A DNA stretch of 64,000 nucleotides from Achromobacter deleyi (GTDB lineage Bacteria > Pseudomonadota > Gammaproteobacteria > Burkholderiales > Burkholderiaceae_B). The first letter of the stretch is position 1. Every line of letters starts with the position of its first letter. This document shows positions 9,177 to 20,782 of this stretch, in pieces. The DNA lies in the NCBI RefSeq assembly GCF_902859705.1, contig NZ_CADIJO010000001.1:248001-312000 (forward strand), given 5' to 3'. The translations under genes and the position numbers were made by a program. The notes beneath the pieces are model-generated. The model saw only the letters and a program-made list of their open reading frames with translations, was not told where the DNA came from and searched no databases.

Positions 9177-11447
9177 TTGAAATCCGAAGACTCCTTTGCC
9201 GTCACCTCGCTCAGCGGATCGCTGGCCGCGGTGTTGGCTACCCCGGCGCTGTTCCTGGCCCCGACCGCGCACGCGCAGTCGAGCGGCCAGGGCGTAACGC
9301 AGTTGTCGCCCGTGCAAGTGCAGGGCGATTCGTACACGCCGTACGACGTCAAGGATTCCGCTTCCAAGAAGTTCACCGCCCCGCTGCTGGATACGCCCAA
9401 GTCGGTGCAGGTGATTCCCCAGGAAGTGATGCAGAACCAGGCCGCGTCCACGCTGACCGAGGCCCTGCGCAACTCGCCGGGCATCACGTTCGGCGCCGGT
9501 GAAGGCGGCAACCCGCTGGGCGACCGTCCGATCATCCGTGGCTACGACGCCCAGGCCAGCACCTATGTCGACGGCATGCGCGACATCGGCGCGACCTCGC
9601 GTGAAGTCTTCAACCTGGAACAGATCGAAGTCATCAAGGGTTCCGACGGCGCCTATGGCGGCCGCGGCGGCGCGGGCGGCAGCATCAACCTGATCAGCAA
9701 GACGGCCAAGGCCGAGAACTTCACCGCGGCTACCCTGGGCATCGGCACCGACAACTACTACCGCGGCACGATCGACAGCAACTGGCTGCTGGGCGAAAAG
9801 ACGGCCTTCCGCCTGAACGCCATGTATCACGACGCCGACGTGGCCGGCCGCGACATGGTCAACAACAGCCGCTGGGGCGTGGCGCCCACCATCACCTTCG
9901 GCGTCAATTCGCCGACCCGCGTGACGCTGAGCTACTACCACATGCAGACGGATGACCTGCCCGACAGCGGCATTCCGTACGCCTACCCGAGCACCAAGGT
10001 GCAGCGCAACGGCAGCTACATGGGTGTTACCGAAACCGGTCCCGCCAACGTCAACCGCAACAATTTCTACGGCCTGGCCAGCGACTACCGCAAGACCACG
10101 TCCGACATGGGCACGATCGGCATCGAGCATGACTTCTCCGATCGCCTGACGCTGCGCAACATGACGCGCTACACCTATTCCACCCAGGACTACGTCTGGA
10201 CCCAGCCCGACGACAGCCAGGGCAACGTGCTCAATGGCCGCGTCTGGCGCCGCGCCAACACCCGCAGCAGCAGTGTCGACAGCCTGGCCAACCAGACCGA
10301 GCTGGTGGGCAAGTTCGACACCGGCTCGCTCAAGCACAGCTTCAACGTGGGCATCGAACTGTCCAAGGAAGAAGGCAAGAAGGACTCGCTGGCGGTCAAC
10401 CGCGGTTCGGGCACGGCCGGCAAGACCAACGCGTGCAACTTCCTGGGCGCGGCCTCGGGCTACAACTGCACCAGCCTGTACGATCCGAACCCGCACGACC
10501 CCTGGGTCAATACACTGGACGGCGACCGCGTCGGCCAGCCGACCAAGTCGCGCACGATCACCAAGTCGATCTACGCCTTCGACACCGTCGAGCTGACGCC
10601 CCAGTGGCTGATCAACGGCGGCCTGCGCCTGGATCGCTACGAAACCAAGTTCACCAATACGCCAGCCAACAACTTCCAGGTCATCAAGCGTGACGACACG
10701 CTGCTGAACTACCAATTGGGCCTGGTGTTCAAGCCCACGGACAACGGCAGCATCTACGTGTCCTACGCCACGTCGTCCACCCCGTCCAACGCCACGCTGG
10801 GCGAAGGCAGCGAAAGTCTGGCATTGACGCCGGGCCGTGGCGGCGTGGGGCTGAACGCTGCCGACCTGGCGCCGGAAAAGAACAAGACCTATGAAGTCGG
10901 CACCAAGTGGGACGTGCTGGACCGCCGCATGACCCTGACGGCCGCCTTGTTCCGTACCGAAACCACCAATGCGCGGGTCACGTTGCCGTCGGGCGACTAC
11001 GCCATGGCGGGCAAGAAGGAAGTGAATGGCCTGGAACTGGGCTTCTCGGGCGCCATCACGCCGGCCTGGCAGGTCTTCGGCGGCTACACCTTCATGAAGA
11101 GCAAGCTCAAGGACGGTGCGGGTGCGGACGAAGGCAACGACTTCCCCAACACGCCGGAAAACAGCTTCAGCCTGTGGTCGACCTACGCCGTGACGCAGGA
11201 CTTCACGGTGGGTGGCGGCGCGTACTACGTGGGCAAGCAATACGGCAACACGACCAACACCACGTACATTCCGTCGTACTGGCGCTTCGATGCCATGGCT
11301 GGCTACCGTTTCAACAAGAACTGGAACGTGCAACTGAACGTCTTCAACCTGTTCGACAAGACGTACTACGACAAGGCCTATCCGGCCCACTACGCCAACA
11401 TCGCACCGGGACGCTCGGCCATCCTGAGCGTGAACATGCGTTATTGA
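9177..11447 (+). CDS. TonB-dependent siderophore receptor (Fiu/BfrD-like)
   Basis: 756-residue outer-membrane receptor for ferric siderophores. The TTG start is supported by TGGAG six bases upstream, and it gives a signal peptide ending at AHA-QSS (about residue 33). A TonB-box-like region follows. The plug domain (about residues 60-175) contains TPKSVQVIPQEVM, LTEALRNSPGI, IIRGYDAQASTYVDGMRD and NLEQIEVIKG. The rest is a 22-strand barrel with FNLFDKTYYDKAYPAHYANI near the end and a terminal aromatic residue. The plug resembles catecholate receptors of the Fiu type. From memory, Bordetella bfrD/bfrE occupy the same place after nuo, so orthology is possible but unproven. A Fur-like site precedes it; no TonB or ABC genes are adjacent. 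Confidence 0.92.
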   Translation: MKSEDSFAVTSLSGSLAAVLATPALFLAPTAHAQSSGQGVTQLSPVQVQGDSYTPYDVKDSASKKFTAPLLDTPKSVQVIPQEVMQNQAASTLTEALRNSPGITFGAGEGGNPLGDRPIIRGYDAQASTYVDGMRDIGATSREVFNLEQIEVIKGSDGAYGGRGGAGGSINLISKTAKAENFTAATLGIGTDNYYRGTIDSNWLLGEKTAFRLNAMYHDADVAGRDMVNNSRWGVAPTITFGVNSPTRVTLSYYHMQTDDLPDSGIPYAYPSTKVQRNGSYMGVTETGPANVNRNNFYGLASDYRKTTSDMGTIGIEHDFSDRLTLRNMTRYTYSTQDYVWTQPDDSQGNVLNGRVWRRANTRSSSVDSLANQTELVGKFDTGSLKHSFNVGIELSKEEGKKDSLAVNRGSGTAGKTNACNFLGAASGYNCTSLYDPNPHDPWVNTLDGDRVGQPTKSRTITKSIYAFDTVELTPQWLINGGLRLDRYETKFTNTPANNFQVIKRDDTLLNYQLGLVFKPTDNGSIYVSYATSSTPSNATLGEGSESLALTPGRGGVGLNAADLAPEKNKTYEVGTKWDVLDRRMTLTAALFRTETTNARVTLPSGDYAMAGKKEVNGLELGFSGAITPAWQVFGGYTFMKSKLKDGAGADEGNDFPNTPENSFSLWSTYAVTQDFTVGGGAYYVGKQYGNTTNTTYIPSYWRFDAMAGYRFNKNWNVQLNVFNLFDKTYYDKAYPAHYANIAPGRSAILSVNMRY

Positions 11448-11515
11448 TCCGCGTGCCGCCCGGGCCCGCGTTGGCGGGGCCGGGCAGCGTCGTGTGCCTG
11501 CCGGCCGGCGGGCAA

Positions 11516-11546
11516 AAAGAAGCCACCTGGAAAAGGTGGCTTTTTC
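11516..11546. terminator. Bidirectional terminator between TonB receptor and serB
   Basis: Perfect 8-bp stem AGCCACCT/AGGTGGCT (11521-11528 with 11534-11541), flanked by A-tract on the left and T-tract on the right, between convergent genes. Confidence 0.9.
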
Positions 11547-11567
11547 ATGTCTTGCGGCGGGCGGGAA

Positions 11568-12425
11568 TCAGCTTTCGAACCAGTTCAGCACGCCATCCAG
11601 GCCCGACACGTTCAGCGCGTAGCGCGTCTGCTGGCGCACCAGCGGCTTGGCGTGATAAGCCACCGGAAAGCCGGCCGCGCCCAGCATCTTCAGGTCGTTG
11701 GCGCCGTCGCCCATGGCGATGATCTGCTCTTTGGTGGCGCCATGGGTGCGGGCGAATTCGCGCAGGTAGACGGCCTTGGCGTCGGCGTCCAGGATGTCGC
11801 CCAGCACGCGGCCGGTCAGCACGCCGTTGTCGATTTCCAGCGTGTTGGCATGGGCGCTGTCCAGCTTCAGGCGTTCGCGCAGGCGATCGGTGAAGAAGGT
11901 GAAGCCGCCCGACACCAGCAGCACCTTGATGCCCGCGGCCTGCGCCGTGGTGATCAGGCGTTCGGCGCCGGGGTTCAGGCGCAGCTTTTCGGTATAGACC
12001 TGTTCCAGCGCCTCGGCCGGCACGTCCTTGAGCAGGGCGACGCGGCGGCGCAGGCTTTCGGAGAAGTCCTTGATTTCGCCACGCATTGCGGCTTCGGTGA
12101 TCTCGGAAACCTTGTCCTTCACGCCGGCCACGCCCGCGATCTCGTCGATGCACTCGATGTTGATCAGCGTCGAATCCATGTCCATGGCCAGCACCTTGCA
12201 GTGCGACAGCTTCAGGCCGGCCGGCAGGAAGGCGATGTCGATGCCATGGCGTTCGGCCCAGCCGGTCACCTCGGCGCGCGTGGCGTCGTCGTGCTGCACG
12301 TCGAGCAGCCGGGCGGCTGTGGCGCTGATGCGCGCCACACCCTGGGCCTGGGCCAGCGCGGCGATCTGCTCGGCGTGTTCGACCGTCAGGCCGGGAGATT
12401 GAACGACAAGGTGGTGGATAGTCAT
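11568..12425 (-). CDS. serB: Phosphoserine phosphatase
   Basis: 285-residue HAD-family enzyme performing the last step of serine synthesis, phosphoserine to serine. The first 70 residues form an ACT-like domain. The catalytic motif DMDST (D82 nucleophile, D84 acid) follows, then LLVSGGFTFFTDRL (motif II serine) and IAMGDGANDLKML (motif IV). Length and layout match SerB. It is the distal gene after mfd on the minus strand, 23 bases downstream, and it converges on the receptor gene with a shared terminator. Confidence 0.95.
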   Translation of the reverse strand: MTIHHLVVQSPGLTVEHAEQIAALAQAQGVARISATAARLLDVQHDDATRAEVTGWAERHGIDIAFLPAGLKLSHCKVLAMDMDSTLINIECIDEIAGVAGVKDKVSEITEAAMRGEIKDFSESLRRRVALLKDVPAEALEQVYTEKLRLNPGAERLITTAQAAGIKVLLVSGGFTFFTDRLRERLKLDSAHANTLEIDNGVLTGRVLGDILDADAKAVYLREFARTHGATKEQIIAMGDGANDLKMLGAAGFPVAYHAKPLVRQQTRYALNVSGLDGVLNWFES

Positions 12426-12448
12426 AAAGATGCGAATGTCGGGGCGGG

Positions 12449-15931
<3,483 letters not shown>

Positions 15932-15941
15932 CAAGCGGAAG

Positions 15942-15949
15942 ATTATAAA
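15942..15949. promoter_or_regulatory. Overlapping divergent -10 elements for mfd and ispD
   Basis: The minus strand reads TATAAT at 15947-15942 (perfect -10) toward mfd, and the plus strand reads TATAAA at 15944-15949 toward ispD. No good -35 was found on either side. Start codons lie within about 12 bases on each side. Confidence 0.4.
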
Positions 15950-15960
15950 ATCACCGAACC

Positions 15961-16644
15961 ATGTCTGACTCAATCATTGCGATCGTTCCTGCCGCGGGCG
16001 TCGGCGCCCGCGCCAGCCGGCCCGGCGCCGAGGCCGTGCCCAAACAGTATCGTCCGCTGGCCGGACAGCCCATGCTGCGCCACGCGGTCCTGGCGTTGCT
16101 GGCCGACGACCGCGTGTCGCAGGTGCGGGTGGCCGTGACGCCGGGCGACGGCTGGGTCGACCAGGCCTTGGCCGGCTTGCCGCGCACCGTCTGGCGGGCC
16201 TGCGGCGGCGCCACCCGCGCCGATACCGTGGCCGGGGCCTTGGCCGATAGCGGCGTACCCGACGATACCTGGGTGCTGGTACACGATGCCGCCCGTCCCG
16301 GCCTGCCCGCCGCCGCGCTGGCCCGCCTGATCGACGCCTGCCTGCAAGACCCCGTGGGCGGCCTGCTGGCGCTGCCGGTGGCCGACACGGTCAAGGGCGG
16401 CCACGAGCGGGTCGAGCGCACGCTGGACCGCAACGGCCTGTGGCTGGCCCAGACCCCGCAGATGTTCCGGGCCGGCGCGCTGCGCGACGCCCTGACGGCC
16501 GCCGCCGTGAACGGCGTGGCGGTCACCGACGAGGCCTCGGCCCTGGAAGCCGCGGGCTATGCGCCCCTGCTGGTGCCGGGCGCGATGCGCAATTTCAAAG
16601 TGACCTGGCCGGACGATTTCGAACTGATGGAAAAATGGCTATGA
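15961..16644 (+). CDS. ispD: 2-C-methyl-D-erythritol 4-phosphate cytidylyltransferase
   Basis: 227-residue enzyme of the MEP isoprenoid pathway that joins CTP and MEP to give CDP-ME. The nucleotide-binding motif [23 protein letters not shown] starts at residue 8, so no later start is possible. [12 protein letters not shown] and [11 protein letters not shown] are further signatures. The start has no Shine-Dalgarno, and the divergent mfd start lies 29 bases away. ispF overlaps its end, as in many proteobacteria. Confidence 0.96.
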   Translation: MSDSIIAIVPAAGVGARASRPGAEAVPKQYRPLAGQPMLRHAVLALLADDRVSQVRVAVTPGDGWVDQALAGLPRTVWRACGGATRADTVAGALADSGVPDDTWVLVHDAARPGLPAAALARLIDACLQDPVGGLLALPVADTVKGGHERVERTLDRNGLWLAQTPQMFRAGALRDALTAAAVNGVAVTDEASALEAAGYAPLLVPGAMRNFKVTWPDDFELMEKWL

Positions 16645-17126
16645 GTATTCCCTTCCGCGTCGGACAAGGTTTTGACGTACACGCGCTGGTCGAGGGCCGC
16701 CCGCTGATCATCGGCGGCGTGACCATCCCCCACACGCACGGCCTGTTGGGCCATTCCGATGCGGATGTGCTGCTGCACGCCATCACGGATGCCCTGCTGG
16801 GCGCGGCCGGCCTGGGCGACATCGGCCGCCACTTTCCGGACACAGATCCCGCCTTTAAGGGCGCGGACAGCCGGGTATTGCTGCGCGAGGCCATGGCGCG
16901 CGTGCGCGCCGCCGGCTGGGTACCCGTCAATATCGACGCCACCGTGCATGCGCAGGCGCCCAAGATCGGCCCGCACGCGCCCGCCATGGTCAAGCACATC
17001 GCCGCGGATACCGGCCTGGCTGAAACCGAGGTCAACATCAAGGCCAAGACCAACGAAGGGCTGGGGTATCTGGGCCGCAAGGAAGGCATCTCGGCCACCG
17101 TGGTGGCGCTGCTCGCTCGCGCCTGA
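16641..17126 (+). CDS. ispF: 2-C-methyl-D-erythritol 2,4-cyclodiphosphate synthase
   Basis: 161-residue MEP pathway enzyme that cyclises CDP-ME-2P. Metal ligands appear in GQGFDVHAL (D12, H14) and [20 protein letters not shown]; the tail [17 protein letters not shown] is the conserved CDP-binding part. The start ATG at 16641 overlaps the ispD stop (ATGA); an in-frame ATG at 16635 is the alternative. Length is that of the usual IspF trimer subunit. A weak stem with T-run at 17245-17266 may end the transcript. Confidence 0.96.
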   Translation: MSIPFRVGQGFDVHALVEGRPLIIGGVTIPHTHGLLGHSDADVLLHAITDALLGAAGLGDIGRHFPDTDPAFKGADSRVLLREAMARVRAAGWVPVNIDATVHAQAPKIGPHAPAMVKHIAADTGLAETEVNIKAKTNEGLGYLGRKEGISATVVALLARA

Positions 17127-17333
17127 CCGTTGTTTTTTTATATACGCGGATACATGTATATAACTAATTAACAAACGGAAAATATGGGCGCGAGTGGCGT
17201 CCTTATTGCGGCTTGGCCCAGATGCCGCGCCGTTTGGGCCTGACGGCCGAAATCACGGCCTGTTTTCGTCTTGCGACCCGGTTTGAACTGGAATATTCTC
17301 CGCTATTCTCGCCTGAATATTAGGGACACTAGG
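17127..17333. other. AT-rich spacer between ispF and the peptidase-rhodanese gene
   Basis: The spacer contains an AT-rich block (17131-17185) with the palindrome ATACATGTAT at 17150-17159. Two GC hairpins follow (17215-17240 and 17245-17260, the second with a TGTTTT tail). Near the gene start are GAATATT direct repeats at 17291 and 17315 and a possible TTGAAC/TATTCT promoter. AGGGA at 17322 serves as ribosome site. Confidence 0.45.
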
Positions 17334-19457
17334 ATGCATGTACGTGGCGTTGCCCTGTTTTTGGCCCTCGTCGCATTTGGTTCGCCAGCACATGCTGAAT
17401 TCGAGCAGCAACTCGGCCCGCTGGCCGGCGCGGTACGGCAGCAAATGCTGCAAGGCTGGACCGCAGGGGTCCAGGATGGCTGGTTCACCCTGCGCAACAA
17501 AGAGACCAGCGGCAGCGAACAGACGCTGTACCTGAATCTCGGCCCGGCGCCGGAAACGGGCCGCATCATCGACGTCAACGTCGTCCTGAATTCGCAGAAG
17601 CCCAAGGCCTCCATCGGCGTCGCGCTGACCAACCGCGCACGCAAGGGCCTGTGCCTGATCGAAATCACCGCTGACAAGAACACGCAGCTGTTCTGCCTGG
17701 ACGGGCAGAACCGCCGCGACATCGCGTCGGTGCCCAACCTGGCCAAGCTCGATGGTTCCGACCGCATCAAGGTGGTGGAAGTTCCGGGTGCCGCGCGCTT
17801 CATCGTGAACGGCCAGAAGGTCGGCGACGTCGAGGACGCCGCTGCGCTGGGTTCCGAGGTTGGCATCATGGCGTACGACGTCGGCACGTTCGGCATCGCC
17901 GACTTCACGGTCAATTCCAACCTGGCACCCGCCAAGTCCGGCGGCGGCAACGCCCAGACCGGCGGCTTGCCGGCACGCAGCGGCGGCGGCGGGCAGCAGG
18001 GCGCGCCTCAGAAGACCGCGCCCCAGCAGGCCCCGGCCTCGGGCAACAACAGCGGCTTGCCGGGCTCGGGCCCCTATCCCCGTTTCGGCGGCGACTCCAC
18101 CCGCATCGTGGCGGTCTACGTCGGCATCATGCGCAGCATTTTCCTGCACGAGTTCGGCCACGCGCTGATCGGCGAACTGGAGCTGCCGTCGACGGGCGCC
18201 GAGGAAGACGCGGTCGATATCTATTCGGCGCTGCACATCGTCGAGCCGACCATGTACCCGTCCGACGACAAGGACACCAACACCATGGTGCAGGGCGCGG
18301 CCAAGTACGCGGCGCTGCAGTGGTACTACAGCGGCAAGCTGGCCGAAGCCAAGGGCGCGGGCAACTCGCCCTGGCAGGATGAGCACACGGGCGACCTCAA
18401 GCGCTTTCGCAACATGCTGTGCATCATGTACGGCGGCAACCCGGGCGTGTTCGAATCGCTGGTCGAGCAGGTCGGCTTCGAAGACCGCACCAAGGCCCGT
18501 TGCGGTGACGAGTTCACCAAGCAGAACCGTGCCTGGCGCCGGATTCTGGCCCCGTACACCCGTGTCGGCGCCTGGACGCCGGACGGCCAGCAGCCGGCCA
18601 ACGCGCCCGGCGCTCCGGTCAACGTGACCTTCGAACCGTCCTCGCGCCGCATCGGCAACCTGTTCGCCAACAACCTGTCGCAAGCCATTGGCGACAACAT
18701 CAAGCTGCTGGGCAAGACCTACGTGCTGCCGCGGCCGGTGAACGTGACCTTCAAGGACTGCGGCAAGCTCAATGCCTGGTACAGCCCGCGTGAAGGCACC
18801 ATCACGATGTGCTATGAGCTGATCGAGAACATCGCGGTGATGATTTCCGACATCGAAATGGGCACGGTCGGCGGCGAGATCAAGCAAGGCGGCGCACCTG
18901 GGCAACAGCCCCGGCAACCGCAACAGCAACCACAACAGCAGCCCCAGCAGCAGCCCGCTGGCGGCCAGCCTCAGCGCGCGCCGTCAGGCGGCTTCGATGA
19001 GCTCAAGGACATGGGCGTGCCGCCGACGAACCTGCTGTTCTCGGCGCCGTACAAAGGCCCGACGCCCACCAGCCACCCCCGTGCCAAGGTGATCACCACC
19101 AAGGACCTGGTCTATCTGCTCAAGAATGAGAAAAACCTCATGATGATCGATACCAGCGGCCTGCGTGAAACCGTGCCGGATGCGTATCCGCTGATCGATG
19201 CGGGCCAGGATGGCAGCGTGGCGGACCAGATGCAGAACGCATTCGACGGGTGGCTGCACAAAAAGACCGGCACCGAGCAAGAGCACAACGTGCCCCTGGT
19301 CTTCATCGGCGCCAGCATGAACGACCGTTCGTCCTATAACGCCGCGCTGCGCGCCGGCACCCTGGGCTGGCCGGCCTACTGGTACCGCGGCGGCATCGAG
19401 GCCTGGGTCGCCAACGGCCTGCCGACCGTGCAGGTCAAGGCAGCCCAGGGCAACTGA
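17334..19457 (+). CDS. Exported DUF4344-type metallopeptidase fused to a cysteine-less rhodanese domain
   Basis: 707-residue protein whose start (17334) is set by AGGGA seven bases upstream and by the signal peptide MHVRGVALFLALVAFGSPAHA. Residues 25-205 look like a beta-sandwich domain; residues 205-250 are a Gly/Gln/Pro linker. Residues 250-510 contain LHEFGHALIGELELP with the zinc motif H272-E-x-x-H276 and GAEEDAVD shortly after, the pattern of DUF4344 putative metallopeptidases. A PQQQ-repeat linker (about 520-545) leads to residues 589-707, a rhodanese fold ending in YRGGIEAWVANGLP. The active-site loop reads FIGASMNDRSS (657-667) where a rhodanese has Cys. Substrate and role are unknown; it is probably periplasmic. 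It stands alone between ispF and ahpD. Confidence 0.75.
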   Translation: MHVRGVALFLALVAFGSPAHAEFEQQLGPLAGAVRQQMLQGWTAGVQDGWFTLRNKETSGSEQTLYLNLGPAPETGRIIDVNVVLNSQKPKASIGVALTNRARKGLCLIEITADKNTQLFCLDGQNRRDIASVPNLAKLDGSDRIKVVEVPGAARFIVNGQKVGDVEDAAALGSEVGIMAYDVGTFGIADFTVNSNLAPAKSGGGNAQTGGLPARSGGGGQQGAPQKTAPQQAPASGNNSGLPGSGPYPRFGGDSTRIVAVYVGIMRSIFLHEFGHALIGELELPSTGAEEDAVDIYSALHIVEPTMYPSDDKDTNTMVQGAAKYAALQWYYSGKLAEAKGAGNSPWQDEHTGDLKRFRNMLCIMYGGNPGVFESLVEQVGFEDRTKARCGDEFTKQNRAWRRILAPYTRVGAWTPDGQQPANAPGAPVNVTFEPSSRRIGNLFANNLSQAIGDNIKLLGKTYVLPRPVNVTFKDCGKLNAWYSPREGTITMCYELIENIAVMISDIEMGTVGGEIKQGGAPGQQPRQPQQQPQQQPQQQPAGGQPQRAPSGGFDELKDMGVPPTNLLFSAPYKGPTPTSHPRAKVITTKDLVYLLKNEKNLMMIDTSGLRETVPDAYPLIDAGQDGSVADQMQNAFDGWLHKKTGTEQEHNVPLVFIGASMNDRSSYNAALRAGTLGWPAYWYRGGIEAWVANGLPTVQVKAAQGN

Positions 19458-19507
19458 CCCCGACGGCGCCGCCGTTGGCCAGCCGGCCGGCGCGATCGCC
19501 ACTCGAC

Positions 19508-19543
19508 AAAAAGCCCGCCTGTTCGCACAGGCGGGCTTTTTTA
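19508..19543. terminator. Bidirectional terminator before ahpD
   Basis: 11-bp perfect stem AAGCCCGCCTG/CAGGCGGGCTT (19511-19521 with 19528-19538), with A-tract and T-tract on the two sides, between convergent genes. Confidence 0.9.
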
Positions 19544-19561
19544 TCGTCGCGAAACGCGGAA

Positions 19562-20080
19562 TTACTTGCCTTGGGCAGCCAGCGCCAGGGCGGCGGCGTT
19601 GACCACGGAGGCGATGCGGCCGGCGTCGCGCAGTTGTTCCGTCGACAGGCCGTCCTTCTTCAGGTTCTCGTAGTGCGAAGCGACGCAGAAGTGGCACTTG
19701 CCGATGATGGAGGCCACCAGGGCGAACAGCTCGAAGCGCTTCTTGTCGACGCCGCCATGGGTGGCGTAGGCGTTCATGCGCAACTGGGCCGGCAGGCTCT
19801 TCAATTGGGCATCGCCGGTCATTTCGACGTACGGGTACCAGGTGTTGTTCATGCCCATGAGCGCGGACGCGGTCAATGCGGCATTGGCGTCGGCTTCGGA
19901 CAGGCCGCTCTTGAAGGCCTCGACCAGCACCGGGCTGCGCGCGGCATAGGCGGCCGACAGGGCGGCGCCGACGGCGTCTTCCGGGGCCAGCGTCGAGCGG
20001 GCGATCACGGCGTCCAGATTCAGGCGGATGTCCTTGGCCCAATCCGGCAGCTGTTCCTTAATGGTCGTAAGAAATTCCAT
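19562..20080 (-). CDS. ahpD: Alkyl hydroperoxidase AhpD
   Basis: 172-residue all-helical carboxymuconolactone decarboxylase-like protein that reduces AhpC. The redox pair C129-x-x-C132 lies in GKCHFCVASHY with the following histidine. N-terminal MEFLTTIKEQLPDWAKDIRLN matches AhpD. It lies 74 bases after ahpC in the same direction, the arrangement in which AhpD replaces AhpF as electron donor. The gap holds a nested hairpin that may lower ahpD relative to ahpC. Confidence 0.95.
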   Translation of the reverse strand: MEFLTTIKEQLPDWAKDIRLNLDAVIARSTLAPEDAVGAALSAAYAARSPVLVEAFKSGLSEADANAALTASALMGMNNTWYPYVEMTGDAQLKSLPAQLRMNAYATHGGVDKKRFELFALVASIIGKCHFCVASHYENLKKDGLSTEQLRDAGRIASVVNAAALALAAQGK

Positions 20081-20109
20081 AGTTTTTACCTATAATCTAG
20101 AGCAGTTAA

Positions 20110-20149
20110 AGCCCAGCGAAGGACCCGCAAGCAGGTCCTCGGCCGGGCT
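20110..20149 (-). other. Nested hairpin between ahpC and ahpD
   Basis: Inner stem GGACC/GGTCC (20121-20125 with 20134-20138) lies inside AGCCC/GGGCT (20110-20114 with 20145-20149). No T-tract follows, so it is more likely an mRNA processing or attenuation element than a full terminator. Confidence 0.45.
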
Positions 20150-20154
20150 GGAAA

Positions 20155-20703
20155 TTACAGCGTGGCGCCGCCAACCGTACGGTTGCACGGGCACAGCTCG
20201 TCGGTTTGCAGACCGTCGAGCAGACGCAGAACTTCTTCCGGGTTACGGCCGACGTTCAGGTTGTTCACCGAAACGTGCTGGATCGTGTTGTCCGGGTCAA
20301 CGATGAAGGTGGCGCGCAGGGCAACGCCAGCACCCTTTTCGCGAACGCCCAGCTGGTCGATCAGGGCGCCGGTGGTGTCGCCGAACTGATAGTGACCCAG
20401 CTTGTTCAGGTCCGGGTGCTCACGGCGCCAGGCCAGCTTGACGAATTCGTTGTCGCTCGAGCCGCCCAGCAGGACGGCGTCGCGGTCTTCGAAATCCTTG
20501 GCCAGCTTGTTGAAGCCGACGATTTCGGTCGGGCAAACAAACGTGAAGTCTTTCGGGTAGAAGTAGATCACCTTCCACTTGCCGGGGAACGAGCTTTCGG
20601 TGATGTCTTCGAATGCGGACACGCCGTTTTCTTCGTGCTGGTTGAAGCCGGGCTTGACGCCGGTAACCTTGAAGGGCTCGAGTTTGTCGCCAACAGTTTT
20701 CAT
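20155..20703 (-). CDS. ahpC: Peroxiredoxin AhpC (actinobacterial type)
   Basis: 182-residue peroxiredoxin that reduces hydrogen peroxide and organic peroxides. The peroxidatic cysteine is C57 in FVCPTEIVGF. The C-terminal tail DELCPCNRTVGGATL has a C171-x-C173 pair, the layout of Mycobacterium tuberculosis AhpC, which pairs with AhpD, instead of the single resolving cysteine of E. coli AhpC. GGGAG lies six bases before the ATG. A promoter-like TAGACA-N16-TAGAAT and an adjacent palindrome lie just upstream. No oxyR gene is in the window. Confidence 0.96.
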   Translation of the reverse strand: MKTVGDKLEPFKVTGVKPGFNQHEENGVSAFEDITESSFPGKWKVIYFYPKDFTFVCPTEIVGFNKLAKDFEDRDAVLLGGSSDNEFVKLAWRREHPDLNKLGHYQFGDTTGALIDQLGVREKGAGVALRATFIVDPDNTIQHVSVNNLNVGRNPEEVLRLLDGLQTDELCPCNRTVGGATL

Positions 20704-20754
20704 GTTTACTCCCAGTAGTTGTTGGTGGAATTAAGGCTGTGCCTCAAACCATAA

Positions 20755-20782
20755 ATTCTACGCTATGGATTATCGTTGTCTA
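20755..20782 (-). promoter_or_regulatory. Predicted promoter of ahpC-ahpD
   Basis: On the minus strand TAGACA (20782-20777) and TAGAAT (20760-20755) are separated by 16 bases; each matches five of six consensus positions. The predicted start lies about 45 bases before the ahpC ATG. Confidence 0.55.
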
